From Eubacteriaceae bacterium (GTDB lineage Bacteria; Bacillota; Clostridia; Peptostreptococcales; Anaerovoracaceae): a stretch of DNA of 64,000 nt. Below the pieces are notes generated by a model. It was not told the DNA's origin. It saw only the letters and a list, made by a program, of their open reading frames with translations, and ran no database searches. The stretch lies in NCBI GenBank assembly GCA_902362805.1, contig CABIXY010000003.1, positions 467,140 to 531,139 on the forward strand, in the 5' to 3' direction. The position numbers and the translations under genes were made by a program. Positions 15,671-25,163 of the stretch are shown piece after piece; positions within the stretch are counted from its first letter, which is position 1, and each line of letters begins with the position of its first letter.

Positions 15671-17098
15671 ATGCTTTTATCAGAGATGTTTGCCGGAAAG
15701 CCAGAGATTGAAATTCAGGGGCTTTGTATAGATTCAAGAAAAGCGAAGAAGGGGGATTTATTTTTTTGTCTGAAAGGACTGGAAGCAGACGGCCATCGCT
15801 TTGCTAAAAACGCATGCAGGGCCGGAGCTGTTGCGGTAGTTCATTCTGAGGATTTGGAACAGTGTGACGGCGTATCATATATAAAGGTAGAAGACGTGAA
15901 CCGGGAACTGAATCGAATTTGTGACCTGTTTAACGGACATCCCAGCCGCAAGATGACCGTCTTTGGCGTTACGGGCACCAACGGCAAGACGACCACCACC
16001 AGTATTATCAGTGACGTTTATCATAAACCCTGTGGATATATGGGGACCATTGCTGTCAGATATGGAGATGTGAGCAAAACACCAAACCTGACCACACCAG
16101 ACGCCTTGGAGATTCACGAAAACTTGAAAGCCATGGCGGATTACGGCATGGAAAGCGTGGCAATGGAAGTCAGTTCTCACGGTCTTGCCATGGGCAGAGT
16201 GGATGCGGTAGATTTTGATGTGGCGATTTTCACCAATCTGACCTACGACCATCTGGATTACCACAAAACGATGGAAAATTATTTTGAAGCGAAGAAAATC
16301 CTATTTAAAAATATGAAGAAAGACGGTGTGGCGGTGCTCAATGCCGATGACATCAGCTTTGAGGGTCTGGCAGAATGCGTCAGCTGCAGATACGTTACCT
16401 ATGGCGTAAATGCTGATGCCGACTACAGGGCGGAGAATGTGAAGCTGGCTCCTGACGGCTCGGCTTTTGATTTGCTGCACGCAGGAAAGCGCTATGCTGT
16501 GAAAACCAACCTGGTGGCCTTGTATAACCTCTATAATCTTCTGGGCGCCATGGCGGGAATGCACCAGATGGGGATGGCCATTGAAGAAATGCTGCCGCTC
16601 TTGACGAAGATTTCCCAAATTGACGGCAGAATGGAGATCATCGATGAGGGACAGGATTTTCATGTCATCGTGGATTATGCCCATACCCCTGACGGATTTG
16701 AAAAAGTATTCCAGTACGGACAGGAAATCAGCAATGGTAAAAAGATTTACGCTGTCTTCGGCTGTGCGGGAAAAAGAGACAAGGTGAAGCGAAAGGTTTT
16801 GGGACAGATTGCGGGAAAATACTGTGACAGAGTCTTTGTTACGGAAGAGGATCCTAGAGACGAAAGGGCAGAAGACATTGCCGAGATGATCATGTCCGGC
16901 ATTCCAGAAGGCAAGGCTCTCTTCATAGGCGACAGATATGAGGCCATAGAAACGGCGGTGAATACGGCGGAAACAGGCGACTGTGTTATGATTCTAGGAA
17001 AAGGCGACGAGTCTTATATGTATTATGAACATGGAAGAGGGCCGTGGATGGGTGATCATGAAGCGGCAAAAAAAGCGCTGGCAAAAAGATTGAAATAA
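15671..17098 (+). CDS. murE: UDP-N-acetylmuramyl-tripeptide synthetase (MurE)
   Basis: 475 residues from the ATG at 15671, with AGGAGG upstream. It adds the third amino acid of the peptidoglycan stem peptide. The Mur ligase ATP loop GVTGTNGKTTTT, MEVSSHGL, FTNLTYDHLDYH and the C-terminal specificity region TEEDPRDE are visible. The DPR core resembles diaminopimelate-type enzymes (DNPR) more than lysine-type (DDPN), so meso-DAP is likely. It has its own consensus promoter and is away from the usual mur cluster. Confidence 0.92.
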   Translation: MLLSEMFAGKPEIEIQGLCIDSRKAKKGDLFFCLKGLEADGHRFAKNACRAGAVAVVHSEDLEQCDGVSYIKVEDVNRELNRICDLFNGHPSRKMTVFGVTGTNGKTTTTSIISDVYHKPCGYMGTIAVRYGDVSKTPNLTTPDALEIHENLKAMADYGMESVAMEVSSHGLAMGRVDAVDFDVAIFTNLTYDHLDYHKTMENYFEAKKILFKNMKKDGVAVLNADDISFEGLAECVSCRYVTYGVNADADYRAENVKLAPDGSAFDLLHAGKRYAVKTNLVALYNLYNLLGAMAGMHQMGMAIEEMLPLLTKISQIDGRMEIIDEGQDFHVIVDYAHTPDGFEKVFQYGQEISNGKKIYAVFGCAGKRDKVKRKVLGQIAGKYCDRVFVTEEDPRDERAEDIAEMIMSGIPEGKALFIGDRYEAIETAVNTAETGDCVMILGKGDESYMYYEHGRGPWMGDHEAAKKALAKRLK

Positions 17099-17153
17099 TA
17101 TGTCGTGATAATTGATGATGTTGTGTAGTTGATGGAGGAGGAGCAGAAATAGA

Positions 17154-18386
17154 ATGGCCGGAAGTGAAAAGTTTGAGATTAAGGTTCTGGGGGACCTTGA
17201 GATACGATATGGAGAGAAGGCAATCGGTGTAAATGAGTCAAAAACGAAGTCCAACAAGATGTGGGTACTCTTTGAATACATTCTTTTAAACCGCAGCCGC
17301 AAGCTTTCGCAGGATGAACTGATCGAAATGCTCTGGCCTGATATGGAGGTTTCAAATCCAGCCAATTCCTTGAAAGGTCTGATTTTTAAGCTGCGAAAGG
17401 AAATTGATTCTTTGGGATTTCTGCCTGGCAAACAGGTCATCCTCAGTGTCAGCGGCTCTTATGCCTTTAATGACGATATGCCTTATACCGTAGATGTCTA
17501 TGAATTTGAGAAATATCTGAAGTTGTCACAGGAGCCGGGGCTTTCTGACGATAAGAAACTTGATTATCTTCTGCAGGCAGTAGAATGCTATAAGGGAAAT
17601 CTGCATCACGATGCCCGCAGGGAACCTTGGGCAGCATCGATCCAAACTCATTATGGAGACATGTATCTGTCTGTCGTGCGATCCTGTACAGATCTGTTAA
17701 GCAAAGAAGGTCATCATCAGAAGATTGTCGAGATATGCAGAAATGCGCTTTTAATCCAGCCTTATACAGAGGATTACTACTATCATATGATCAGGGCTTA
17801 TACCGCTCTGGAGAACTACAGTGCGGCGTCTGACATGTACTTAAGAGTCAAAGAACTGATGCAGCAGGAATATGGTACGGTGCCAGATACAAAATTCGAA
17901 CAAGCATACAAAGAGCTGATGAAGCAGCGGCCGAAGAAAAATTTGAGTGCAGAGGAACTGACGGAAGGTTTCACCGAAATTAGGAATTATATGGCTACCT
18001 TCTATGTGGAATATGGGGAGTTTAAACAGATTTACAGGCTCACCGCAAGACGCCTTGAGCGAATACAAAAAGATGCTTTTCTGTGCGTCTACACTTTGGG
18101 TGCCAGAAGGGGCGTTACTGTTGATTTAAAAGAGAGAAAAAAGCACATGCGAATCTTAGGCGAAGCCTTGTCTTTCGGCCTCAGGCAGGGTGACGTCTTT
18201 GCCAGAGTCACGCCTTGGCAGTTTGCTGTGATCTTTGAAGATGTGACGGAAGAAAACACTCTGGCTATAGCAGAAAGAATTAAAAAGTATTTCGAAAAAA
18301 ATAAGCGGGGTGAGGCCTTTGGCATCATACATAAAGCGGTAAGAATCGAACCTTCAGATTTTGAAGCAAGGCATGGAGGTGTATGA
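17154..18386 (+). CDS. BTAD (SARP-like) regulator with degenerate GGDEF-like tail
   Basis: 410 residues. The first ~95 form an OmpR-type winged helix, with LSQDELIEMLWPD and NSLKGLIFKLRKEI. Residues ~100-245 form the bacterial transcriptional activator (BTAD) TPR-like domain. Residues ~270-395 look like a diguanylate-cyclase fold in which the signature loop is replaced by RVTPWQF, so cyclase activity is unlikely and a sensory role is plausible. A GGAGGAGGAG stretch precedes the ATG. No operon partner; target unknown. Confidence 0.75.
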   Translation: MAGSEKFEIKVLGDLEIRYGEKAIGVNESKTKSNKMWVLFEYILLNRSRKLSQDELIEMLWPDMEVSNPANSLKGLIFKLRKEIDSLGFLPGKQVILSVSGSYAFNDDMPYTVDVYEFEKYLKLSQEPGLSDDKKLDYLLQAVECYKGNLHHDARREPWAASIQTHYGDMYLSVVRSCTDLLSKEGHHQKIVEICRNALLIQPYTEDYYYHMIRAYTALENYSAASDMYLRVKELMQQEYGTVPDTKFEQAYKELMKQRPKKNLSAEELTEGFTEIRNYMATFYVEYGEFKQIYRLTARRLERIQKDAFLCVYTLGARRGVTVDLKERKKHMRILGEALSFGLRQGDVFARVTPWQFAVIFEDVTEENTLAIAERIKKYFEKNKRGEAFGIIHKAVRIEPSDFEARHGGV

Positions 18387-18455
18387 CGTGTGAGATAACT
18401 GAAAAATAACCGTCGTAGTCTATAATGCAGTTAAATAATTCGTAATGAGTTATTT

Positions 18456-18484
18456 ACACACGACACACAACACACACACAACAT
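18456..18484. repeat. CA-rich simple repeat
   Basis: A short ACACAC-type low-complexity run in the gap between the BTAD gene and the two hairpins upstream of the DUF2383 gene. Confidence 0.6.
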
Positions 18485-18527
18485 ACTGCAAAAGCAATTT
18501 TAATTTGATTAAACTTGCTAATCCCCC

Positions 18528-18567
18528 TTACAGTGGGAGCCTTCCCGGCTCCCTGTAATCCTTTTTT
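18528..18567 (+). terminator. Intrinsic terminator 1 of a tandem pair
   Basis: Stem TTACAG(T)GGGAGCC with GGCTCCCTGTAA, then TCCTTTTTT. It lies 140 bases after the BTAD gene. Confidence 0.85.
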
Positions 18568-18575
18568 GAGCAAAA

Positions 18576-18609
18576 TGCTGTTTCGGCAAGACCGGAGCGG
18601 TATTTTTTT
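18576..18609 (+). terminator. Intrinsic terminator 2 of a tandem pair
   Basis: A wobble-rich stem (GCTGTTTCGG with CCGGAGCGGT) followed by ATTTTTTT, only about 40 bases upstream of the next start codon. It could act as a leader attenuator for the DUF2383 gene. Confidence 0.6.
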
Positions 18610-18651
18610 GTTTTCCAATGCGCATACTAAGAAAAAAGGAGGGAAAAACTG

Positions 18652-19083
18652 ATGAATGAAGATAGTGTCAGACTTTTGAAAGAAGTCAATTCAGGATGTA
18701 AGAATGCAACAGACAGCTTCGGTCAAGTGATGGATTTTATCAAAGACGAGAAGCTGAAAGCCTTAATTGATAAATACAACAAGAAACATGTCAAGGTCGG
18801 GGACGAATGTCACCAATTACTCAACGACCATGGCCGGGACGAGAAAGACCCGCCGACAATGGCCAAAGCGATGATGTGGTTCACCACTGAAGTGAAAATG
18901 ATGATGGATGACGACGACAGCCACATCGCTAAGCTGCTGGCCGACGGGTGTAATATGGGCATCCAGTCCTTGAATAAGTATATGAACGAATACGAACAAG
19001 CCGGTCAGGAAGAAGTGGATCTTGCCAGCCGGCTTGTTGATATTGAATCTGAGCTCTATGATAAGCTGATGCCGTTCATGTAG
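18652..19083 (+). CDS. DUF2383 / PA2169-type four-helix bundle protein
   Basis: 143 residues, mostly helical and rich in charged and Met/His residues, matching the ferritin-like DUF2383 family. Visible segments are LLKEVNSGCKNATDSFGQV, HQLLNDHGRD and a MMMDDDDSHIAKLLADGCNMG helix. The function of the family is unknown; stress-related roles have been suggested. AAAAGGAGGG precedes the ATG. It converges with deoD, leaving 6 bases between stops. Confidence 0.75.
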   Translation: MNEDSVRLLKEVNSGCKNATDSFGQVMDFIKDEKLKALIDKYNKKHVKVGDECHQLLNDHGRDEKDPPTMAKAMMWFTTEVKMMMDDDDSHIAKLLADGCNMGIQSLNKYMNEYEQAGQEEVDLASRLVDIESELYDKLMPFM

Positions 19084-19089
19084 AAGCAG

Positions 19090-19794
19090 CTATTTGACAG
19101 CAACTTCCAGCGCCAGTTTCATCATATCGGTAAATTTATTTTGACGTTCTGCCACGGTGGCTTTTTCGCCGGTTACAAAGTGATCGCTGATGGTCATCAT
19201 GGCTAGAGCGTTTTTTCCTTTGTAGGCGGCATTCATGTAGAGTGCCGCTGCTTCCATCTCTACGGCGAGTACATCCATTGATGCCCACTGCTTCCACCAC
19301 TGGCCGCCCAGTTCATAGAACACGTCACAGGAAACCGTATTGCCGGCTTTGAAAGGAATACCTATATCGCGGCCTGCATCCATGACTTTTGTCAGCAGCT
19401 CAAAGCTGACGGAAGGAGAATACTGTCCGGGAATCTGAAATGCATGCTGATAGTTTGAATCTGTGGAAGTGGCAAGGGTGACCAGGATGTCTCCCACGCT
19501 GATACTTTCGTGGAAAGCGCCGGCAGTGCCGATCCTGATGATGTTTTCTACCTCATATTCTGAGAAGAGTTCCCAGGAATAGATGCCCATGGACGGCATG
19601 CCCATGCCGCTTCCCTGGACGGATACGGGTACCCCTTTGTAAGTACCAGTGTAACCGTACATATTGCGTATTTCAGAATACCGAACGGCGTTTTCTAAAA
19701 AATTTTCTGCGATAAACTGCGCCCGCAGTGGATCGCCAGGCATTAAGACAGTTTTTGCAATTTGCCCTTTAGAGGCTCCGATATGTAATGACAT
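19090..19794 (-). CDS. deoD: Purine-nucleoside phosphorylase, DeoD type
   Basis: 234 residues, the usual length of hexameric DeoD. It phosphorolyses purine nucleosides to base and ribose-1-phosphate. Family segments are MPGDPLRAQFIAE, GSGMGMPSMGIYSWEL, RIGTAGA, VEMEAAALY and the catalytic SDHF. It is transcribed as a single gene toward the DUF2383 gene. Confidence 0.95.
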   Translation of the reverse strand: MSLHIGASKGQIAKTVLMPGDPLRAQFIAENFLENAVRYSEIRNMYGYTGTYKGVPVSVQGSGMGMPSMGIYSWELFSEYEVENIIRIGTAGAFHESISVGDILVTLATSTDSNYQHAFQIPGQYSPSVSFELLTKVMDAGRDIGIPFKAGNTVSCDVFYELGGQWWKQWASMDVLAVEMEAAALYMNAAYKGKNALAMMTISDHFVTGEKATVAERQNKFTDMMKLALEVAVK

Positions 19795-19826
19795 AAAATC
19801 AGTCCTTTCTGATCATTTTTGGTAAA

Positions 19827-19860
19827 GAAAAAACGATGGGAGACACATCCATCGTTTTTG
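19827..19860. terminator. Bidirectional terminator between deoD and rpsT
   Basis: AAAAACGATGG and CCATCGTTTTT form a perfect stem with T-runs on both strands. On the minus strand it ends the rpsT transcript. Confidence 0.88.
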
Positions 19861-19910
19861 TAGCTCTCGCTTGTGTATTTAACTTATACACCGGTGGGGA
19901 CGGGTGAGAC

Positions 19911-20183
19911 TTAGTTAGCTGCTTTTGCAGCGTTGAATCTTTTTGCCAGTCTGGAAACTTTTCTAGAAGCAGCTTTTTTGTTGATCGTTCCTTTGGCAGC
20001 AGCCTGCATTAACTTCTTTTCTGCTAAAGTAAGTTTTTCTGCAGCCAATTCGAAGTTTTTCTCTTCTAATGCGTTGTCAAAGTTCTTAAGAACTGACTTA
20101 AGATGATCTTTTACTCTTCTGTTTCTAGCTGTTTTCTTGTCGATGACTTTGATTCTTTTTTTTGCGGATTTAATGTTTGCCAT
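19911..20183 (-). CDS. rpsT: 30S ribosomal protein S20
   Basis: 90 residues, highly basic: MANIKSAKKRIKV at the N-terminus and KKAASRKVSRLAKRFNAAK at the end. It binds 16S rRNA in the 30S body. It is divergent from gpr, the common arrangement in Clostridia and Bacilli. Confidence 0.97.
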   Translation of the reverse strand: MANIKSAKKRIKVIDKKTARNRRVKDHLKSVLKNFDNALEEKNFELAAEKLTLAEKKLMQAAAKGTINKKAASRKVSRLAKRFNAAKAAN

Positions 20184-20298
20184 AATTGTTCACCCCACTA
20201 TATAAATTTTTAGCATTTTTTTAGCTAAATTCGCACATCTTAGTATATACGAAGACAAGTTGTTTTGCAAGGGAATTTTTGAAAAAGGAGAGAGAAAA

Positions 20299-21186
20299 AT
20301 GAAATATAGGACAGACCTTGCCGTTGAAGGTGTAGAAAATCTTTCAGAGGCGGGAAAAAAACCAAAAATGGACGACGGCATCGTAGTGAATAAAGAGGAA
20401 ATTGATGAAGACATCAGAGTGACCACCATAGATATCGTCAATCCAAAGGGTGAGATCATATTGGGAAAGCCCTGCGGCAGATATGTGACCATGGAAGTGG
20501 ATGGCGTCATCGACGAAAAAGACGGCATCATAGAACGGGCTGCAAAGGCTCTGGCCGGCGAGCTGTCAAAGCTTGTTAAGCACAACTATTATCTGAAGGT
20601 TTTGGTCGTTGGTCTTGGCAATGAAAAAGTGACGCCGGACAGCCTTGGACCGAATACTGTATCGAAAGTGAAGATTACCAGTCATCTGTTTAAAATCTTT
20701 GACAGAGATGGGGATCAGGAGCTGTCAAATGTCTGCGGCCTGGCACCCGGTGTCACAGCTACCACCGGAATGGAAACAGCAGAACTGATTGAAAAGACTG
20801 TGGATATGACGAAACCTGACGTAGTGATCGCCATAGACTCCCTGGCAGCCCGAAACATCAACAGGGTCAGCACTACCATTCAGATCAGCGATACGGGAAT
20901 CTCCCCAGGAGCAGGCATGGGTAATATGAGAAAACAGCTCAACGAAGAGACCTTGGGCACCAAAGTGATCGCCATCGGCGTGCCTACAGTGATCGATTCC
21001 AAGACCGTGATTATGGAAGCGATGGATCAGATCCATGTGCCTGAGAACCAGGTCAGTAATTATCTGTCCGGCAGGGATTTCGACATGGTTGTCACATCTA
21101 CGGATATTGATATCGTCATAAAATATTTCTCGGACATTATCGCAAAAGCCATTAATATCACTCTTCACCCTGGCATATACTCTTAA
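20299..21186 (+). CDS. gpr: Spore germination protease GPR
   Basis: 295 residues from the ATG at 20299 (AAAGGAG upstream). GPR degrades the small acid-soluble spore proteins during germination and is made as a zymogen. Features include the N-terminal RTDLAVEG, VVGLGNEKVTPDSLGP, CGLAPGVTATTGMET, VVIAIDSLAARNINRVSTTIQ and SPGAGMGN. It is followed by spoIIP, as in most spore formers. Confidence 0.95.
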   Translation: MKYRTDLAVEGVENLSEAGKKPKMDDGIVVNKEEIDEDIRVTTIDIVNPKGEIILGKPCGRYVTMEVDGVIDEKDGIIERAAKALAGELSKLVKHNYYLKVLVVGLGNEKVTPDSLGPNTVSKVKITSHLFKIFDRDGDQELSNVCGLAPGVTATTGMETAELIEKTVDMTKPDVVIAIDSLAARNINRVSTTIQISDTGISPGAGMGNMRKQLNEETLGTKVIAIGVPTVIDSKTVIMEAMDQIHVPENQVSNYLSGRDFDMVVTSTDIDIVIKYFSDIIAKAINITLHPGIYS

Positions 21187-21217
21187 AGGATTATTTGAAG
21201 ATCTGCCAGGGGGGAGT

Positions 21218-22072
21218 ATGAGTAAGAAAAATTTAATTGTTTTTTTCGTGTTTATATATCTTGTGACAGTAGCGCTGCTGATCAAGGACATGGCAGGCAC
21301 AGCGGTCAGTGGGGACAATCTTACTGCCATGTGCCTGGAAAGCAGCCTGCCGTGTATGGATATCGTCGCAGATGACGACCAGAAATCCGAACCGGCGGGG
21401 AATGCCGTGACCACGGATTCCAAGGATAAGGCGAAAACCGAAGAACCGGTCACAAAGTCGACCAAAAAGGGGAAAAATGGCGATCCAAAGGTTTTGATTT
21501 ACCACACCCATGCGACAGAAAGCTATCTGCCTTCTTCTCAGGGGAACTTCCATATTTTGCAGGAAGAAAATACGGTTCGTGACGCAGGAAACGTGCTGGA
21601 GGCCACTTTGGAGGATGCGGGAATCGCCGTCATTCACGATAAGACGCTCCATGATAACCCGTCCTATGATAATTCTTATACGCGAAGTTTTGAGACGGTA
21701 AAAGCACTTTTGAAAAAGTACCCGTCTATCGAATGTATCATAGATTTACATAGGGACGCGACGCCGGGAACGGAGGCAGGTCCGGTACAGACGGTAAACG
21801 GCAAAACCTGCGCTGTCTATTCTTATGTCATCAGCAACACGACAGAGACCTACAGCGCCAACAGCAGCTTCCTCGGAAAGCTGAACGGTATTGCAAAGCA
21901 TTTTGACGGATACACGGGAGAAATACTGGAACGGCCGTATTGGTATAATCAAGAGCTCTCTGGAAAATCCATACTTATAGAAATGGGCAATAACAGGAAT
22001 AATATAAAGGAAGTCAGAAATTGTGCCGAGGTTTACGGCAAAATTCTGGCAAAAGCACTGAAGGGGAGTTGA
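21218..22072 (+). CDS. spoIIP: Stage II sporulation protein P
   Basis: 284 residues. SpoIIP is the membrane-anchored amidase/endopeptidase of the SpoIIDMP engulfment machine. An N-terminal membrane anchor (about residues 5-24) and a charged linker (about 60-95) precede the amidase domain, with metal-ligand segments YHTHATESY and IIDLHRD and the C-terminal ILIEMGNNRNN. It starts 31 bases after gpr with GGGGGAG, so the two are likely co-transcribed in the sporulating cell. Confidence 0.93.
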   Translation: MSKKNLIVFFVFIYLVTVALLIKDMAGTAVSGDNLTAMCLESSLPCMDIVADDDQKSEPAGNAVTTDSKDKAKTEEPVTKSTKKGKNGDPKVLIYHTHATESYLPSSQGNFHILQEENTVRDAGNVLEATLEDAGIAVIHDKTLHDNPSYDNSYTRSFETVKALLKKYPSIECIIDLHRDATPGTEAGPVQTVNGKTCAVYSYVISNTTETYSANSSFLGKLNGIAKHFDGYTGEILERPYWYNQELSGKSILIEMGNNRNNIKEVRNCAEVYGKILAKALKGS

Positions 22073-22077
22073 TTAGC

Positions 22078-22224
22078 TTGAAGACCTTTGGAAAATCCAT
22101 TGTTTTGTTTGTTGTCTTTCTGCTGGGGACCGCATCGCTGGTCCATGTAGACAGACAGTGCGCCCAAATTGACGCAAGTCATGTACCTGTCATAGAAAGA
22201 TTAGAAAATTTCATTGATAAATAG
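22078..22224 (+). CDS. Small single-pass membrane protein downstream of spoIIP
   Basis: 48 residues with a TTG start 8 bases after GGGGAG and 5 bases after the spoIIP stop. One hydrophobic helix (about residues 7-22) is followed by a polar, probably external tail. Not recognised as a named family. Its position suggests translation with spoIIP and a sporulation-time role, by inference. Confidence 0.6.
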   Translation: MKTFGKSIVLFVVFLLGTASLVHVDRQCAQIDASHVPVIERLENFIDK

Positions 22225-22277
22225 GGCTGTTTGCTATAAAATATAGATTGAATACGTATGTAAAAAGAGAGGTAATT

Positions 22278-24086
22278 ATGGATTATCAGAAATATATCAG
22301 GAATTTCAGCATTATAGCGCATATAGATCACGGCAAATCCACATTGGCAGACAGAATTATTGAAAATACCGGGCTGGTTGCCCACCGGGACATGAAAGAG
22401 CAGTTTCTGGACAATATGGATCTGGAACGGGAAAGAGGCATTACAATTAAGCTGCAGACCACCAGGCTTGTCTATAAGGCAAAAGATGGCAATGAGTACA
22501 TCTTCAACCTCATAGACACGCCGGGTCATGTAGACTTTACATATGAGGTTTCGAGAAGTCTGGCTGCCTGTGAGGGAGCCGTTCTTGTCGTTGACTCCAC
22601 CCAGGGTGTGGAAGCACAGACCATGGCCAACGTGTATCTGGCTTTGGATGAAGATTTGGAAATCCTCCCTTGCCTGAACAAAATCGACCTGGCAAGTTCA
22701 CGGCCTGATGAGACCAAAGCGGAAATCGAAGAGATGATCGGCATCGACGCCTCGGAGGCTCCGCTGGTTTCGGCAAAAGAGGGTATCGGCATAGGGGACC
22801 TTTTGGAAGCTGTGGTAAAGACCATCCCTGCGCCACAAGGGGACGAGCATGGAAAGCTGAAGGCTTTGATTTTCGACTCCGTGTATGACAACTACAAGGG
22901 TGTCGTCATCTACGCAAGAATCTTTGATGGACAAGTCAAGGTGGGAGACGTGATTCGTCTGATGAGCACCAACAAGAAATACGAAGTGACAGAAGTCGGC
23001 GTTATGGCTCCGGGCCATGTTCCTACAAAATTCCTGCGCGCTGGCGAAGTAGGCTATATCTGTGCGTCCATCAAACAGGTCAAAGACGCCCGCGTGGGCG
23101 ATACGGTGACTTTGGACAAGGAGCCGACAGAAGAGGCTCTGTCAGGATACAAGAAAGTGCAGTCCATGGTTTACTGCGGCATTTACCCGGCAGAAGGAGA
23201 GAAGTATGAAGGTGTCAAGGACGCGCTGGAAAAGCTTCAAGTCAATGACGCTGCTTTTCTGTTTGAGCCGGAGACTTCAACCGCGTTGGGGTTTGGATTC
23301 AGGTGTGGTTTCCTAGGCCTGCTGCACATGGAAATCATCGTAGAACGTTTGGAAAGAGAGTTCGGCCTGGCGGTTATCACCACTTCGCCCAGTGTCGTAT
23401 ACAAGGTCGTCATGAATGACGGCACGGAAGAAATGATTCAGAATCCGACCAACTTGCCGGATCTGACTTTGATTGACCACATTGAAGAGCCGATTGTAAA
23501 GGCCGATATTATGATACCAAAAGAGTATGTAGGCGCTATTATGGAGCTCTGTCAGGATCGACGGGGCAAGATGCTCCACATGGAATATGTGGCGGAAACC
23601 AGAGTCCAGCTACACTACGAACTGCCGCTCAACGAAGTCATCTACGATTTCTTCGATGCGCTCAAGTCAAAGACCCGCGGCTACGGTTCCCTGGACTACG
23701 AGTTCATCCGCTACGAAAAGTCTCAGCTAGTGAAGCTGGATGTGCTTCTCAACAAGGATCTGGTGGATGCCTTCTCCATGATTGTTCACGAATCAAAGGC
23801 TTATGCCCGCGGTAAATTCGTCTGCGATAAGCTGAAGGAAATCATTCCGATGCACCAGTTCGAGGTGCCGATTCAAGCGGCTGTGGGTCAGAAGATCATC
23901 GCTCGTTCCACGGTGCGCGCTTATCGTAAGGACGTCATCGCCAAGTGCTACGGCGGCGATATCTCCCGTAAGAAGAAGCTGCTGGAAAAGCAAAAAGAAG
24001 GAAAGAAGCGTATGCGCCAGTTCGGTAAGGTGGAAGTGCCCCAGGAAGCTTTTACCGCAGTGCTGAAGTATGATGAGAATAAATGA
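22278..24086 (+). CDS. lepA: Elongation factor 4 (LepA)
   Basis: 602 residues from the ATG at 22278 with AGAGAGG upstream. A translational GTPase related to EF-G that acts on the ribosome. The G domain shows [29 protein letters not shown] and NKIDL; the LepA-specific C-terminus ends with [21 protein letters not shown] and VPQEAF. In many Clostridia hemW follows immediately; here about 1.75 kb intervenes. Confidence 0.97.
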   Translation: MDYQKYIRNFSIIAHIDHGKSTLADRIIENTGLVAHRDMKEQFLDNMDLERERGITIKLQTTRLVYKAKDGNEYIFNLIDTPGHVDFTYEVSRSLAACEGAVLVVDSTQGVEAQTMANVYLALDEDLEILPCLNKIDLASSRPDETKAEIEEMIGIDASEAPLVSAKEGIGIGDLLEAVVKTIPAPQGDEHGKLKALIFDSVYDNYKGVVIYARIFDGQVKVGDVIRLMSTNKKYEVTEVGVMAPGHVPTKFLRAGEVGYICASIKQVKDARVGDTVTLDKEPTEEALSGYKKVQSMVYCGIYPAEGEKYEGVKDALEKLQVNDAAFLFEPETSTALGFGFRCGFLGLLHMEIIVERLEREFGLAVITTSPSVVYKVVMNDGTEEMIQNPTNLPDLTLIDHIEEPIVKADIMIPKEYVGAIMELCQDRRGKMLHMEYVAETRVQLHYELPLNEVIYDFFDALKSKTRGYGSLDYEFIRYEKSQLVKLDVLLNKDLVDAFSMIVHESKAYARGKFVCDKLKEIIPMHQFEVPIQAAVGQKIIARSTVRAYRKDVIAKCYGGDISRKKKLLEKQKEGKKRMRQFGKVEVPQEAFTAVLKYDENK

Positions 24087-24091
24087 CCCTA

Positions 24092-24139
24092 TTTTGCAAG
24101 GCTCGCTGCCCCTTACGTAAAGCTCCCCTTGCAAAACAG
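24092..24139. repeat. Hairpin just after lepA
   Basis: TTTTGCAAGG and CCTTGCAAAA form a 10-bp stem around a loop containing TTACGTAA. No T-run follows. It marks the left edge of the inserted segment between lepA and hemW. Confidence 0.6.
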
Positions 24140-24187
24140 ATCATTTATTTGCGGGTAAGCTGTCTGGGATTCTGTGGAGGCTTGTTT

Positions 24188-24340
24188 ATGGAAAAGAGAA
24201 TTCTATATTACGGAAGCAAAGCGCTGGTTACAGCGACGGAAGTTAGAATCAGTCGGTTTAACAAAGATTTTTTTACTGTACAGAAATTAGGGAAAAAACA
24301 TAATATGGTGGAACAAAAGCATCGTGAAAAACACACGTAA
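24188..24340 (+). CDS. Possible small basic protein
   Basis: 50 codons from an ATG about 8 bases after GGAGG: a short, basic, hydrophilic product with no recognised motif. Real translation is uncertain; the ribosome binding site is the main support. It lies in the insertion between lepA and hemW. Confidence 0.3.
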   Translation: MEKRILYYGSKALVTATEVRISRFNKDFFTVQKLGKKHNMVEQKHREKHT

Positions 24341-24410
24341 CTACATATAAAAAAACTGTCAGATTGCCAGACAGAAAAATCGGGATTTGTTAAGGGAGCA
24401 AAGCGAGGTT

Positions 24411-24812
24411 ATGAACGATAAATTAAAGCCCAAAAAGGCAACAAAAATTGTATATAATTGTTTGATTTTATTTGCCGCTATACTAGTATTCATACGTTGG
24501 ATGAGTGCCTTTCATAATGACATAGTAGTTATTAATGCAGAAATAAATTCTCATATTTCAAACTTTGCATTAAGTTTGGTATTCTATTTAGGTGTTGGTT
24601 TTACTTGGATTTTGCAAAAAACATTTAATAAAATAATTTTATTGGGCTTGTTTATTATTATTGCAAATGTTATATGCGAAACAGTAATGAGTTTTATGAA
24701 CACAACGGATATCCTAGATGCAATATATGGTATAGTTGGAACTTTAATAGGTTTTTGTTACTTCTTAGTGATAAATAAATACGGATTAGAAGTGATTCAT
24801 GATGAAAGTTAA
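24411..24812 (+). CDS. Four-helix integral membrane protein in AT-rich DNA
   Basis: 133 residues from the ATG at 24411 (GCGAGG upstream). Helices lie at roughly 14-32, 47-66, 71-93 and 103-122. No family recognised. The codons are distinctly more AT-rich than in lepA or hemW, consistent with recent acquisition. Confidence 0.6.
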   Translation: MNDKLKPKKATKIVYNCLILFAAILVFIRWMSAFHNDIVVINAEINSHISNFALSLVFYLGVGFTWILQKTFNKIILLGLFIIIANVICETVMSFMNTTDILDAIYGIVGTLIGFCYFLVINKYGLEVIHDES

Positions 24813-24955
24813 GTTATATACAACTTCCAGTTAATCGGGACGCTTGAGCTGACATCGTAATGAATGTGGAGATATATGCTGAACGTATCTGATAAGCATA
24901 ATCAGCAGGGCGACAATTCATGCCACTTAAACGATAAAAATTAAGGAGTGCTCTT

Positions 24956-25153
24956 ATGAACAACGAAGAACGTCTCGTACAATTTGAGAAGATGAAAAAA
25001 TCCATCGAGGAGCAGCATGCCGGCACTGTGAGCAAAATGGACAAGCTGCGCAGTGAGGGAAAGCAGAAGTCAGCGACCTACATGCAGCTTATGAGCAACA
25101 AGATGACTTTTGAAAACATGCTCAAACTTTACGAGTTGTATGACATCGATTGA
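24956..25153 (+). CDS. Small helical protein of unknown function
   Basis: 65 residues with AAGGAG upstream of the ATG. It is charged and almost entirely helical, probably coiled-coil (EERLVQFEKMKKSIEEQ, KMDKLRSEGKQKSATY, MTFENMLKLYELYDID). It ends 10 bases before the nucleotidyltransferase start, so it may belong to the same transcript. No function assigned. Confidence 0.6.
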   Translation: MNNEERLVQFEKMKKSIEEQHAGTVSKMDKLRSEGKQKSATYMQLMSNKMTFENMLKLYELYDID

Positions 25154-25163
25154 GAGGCAGAGA

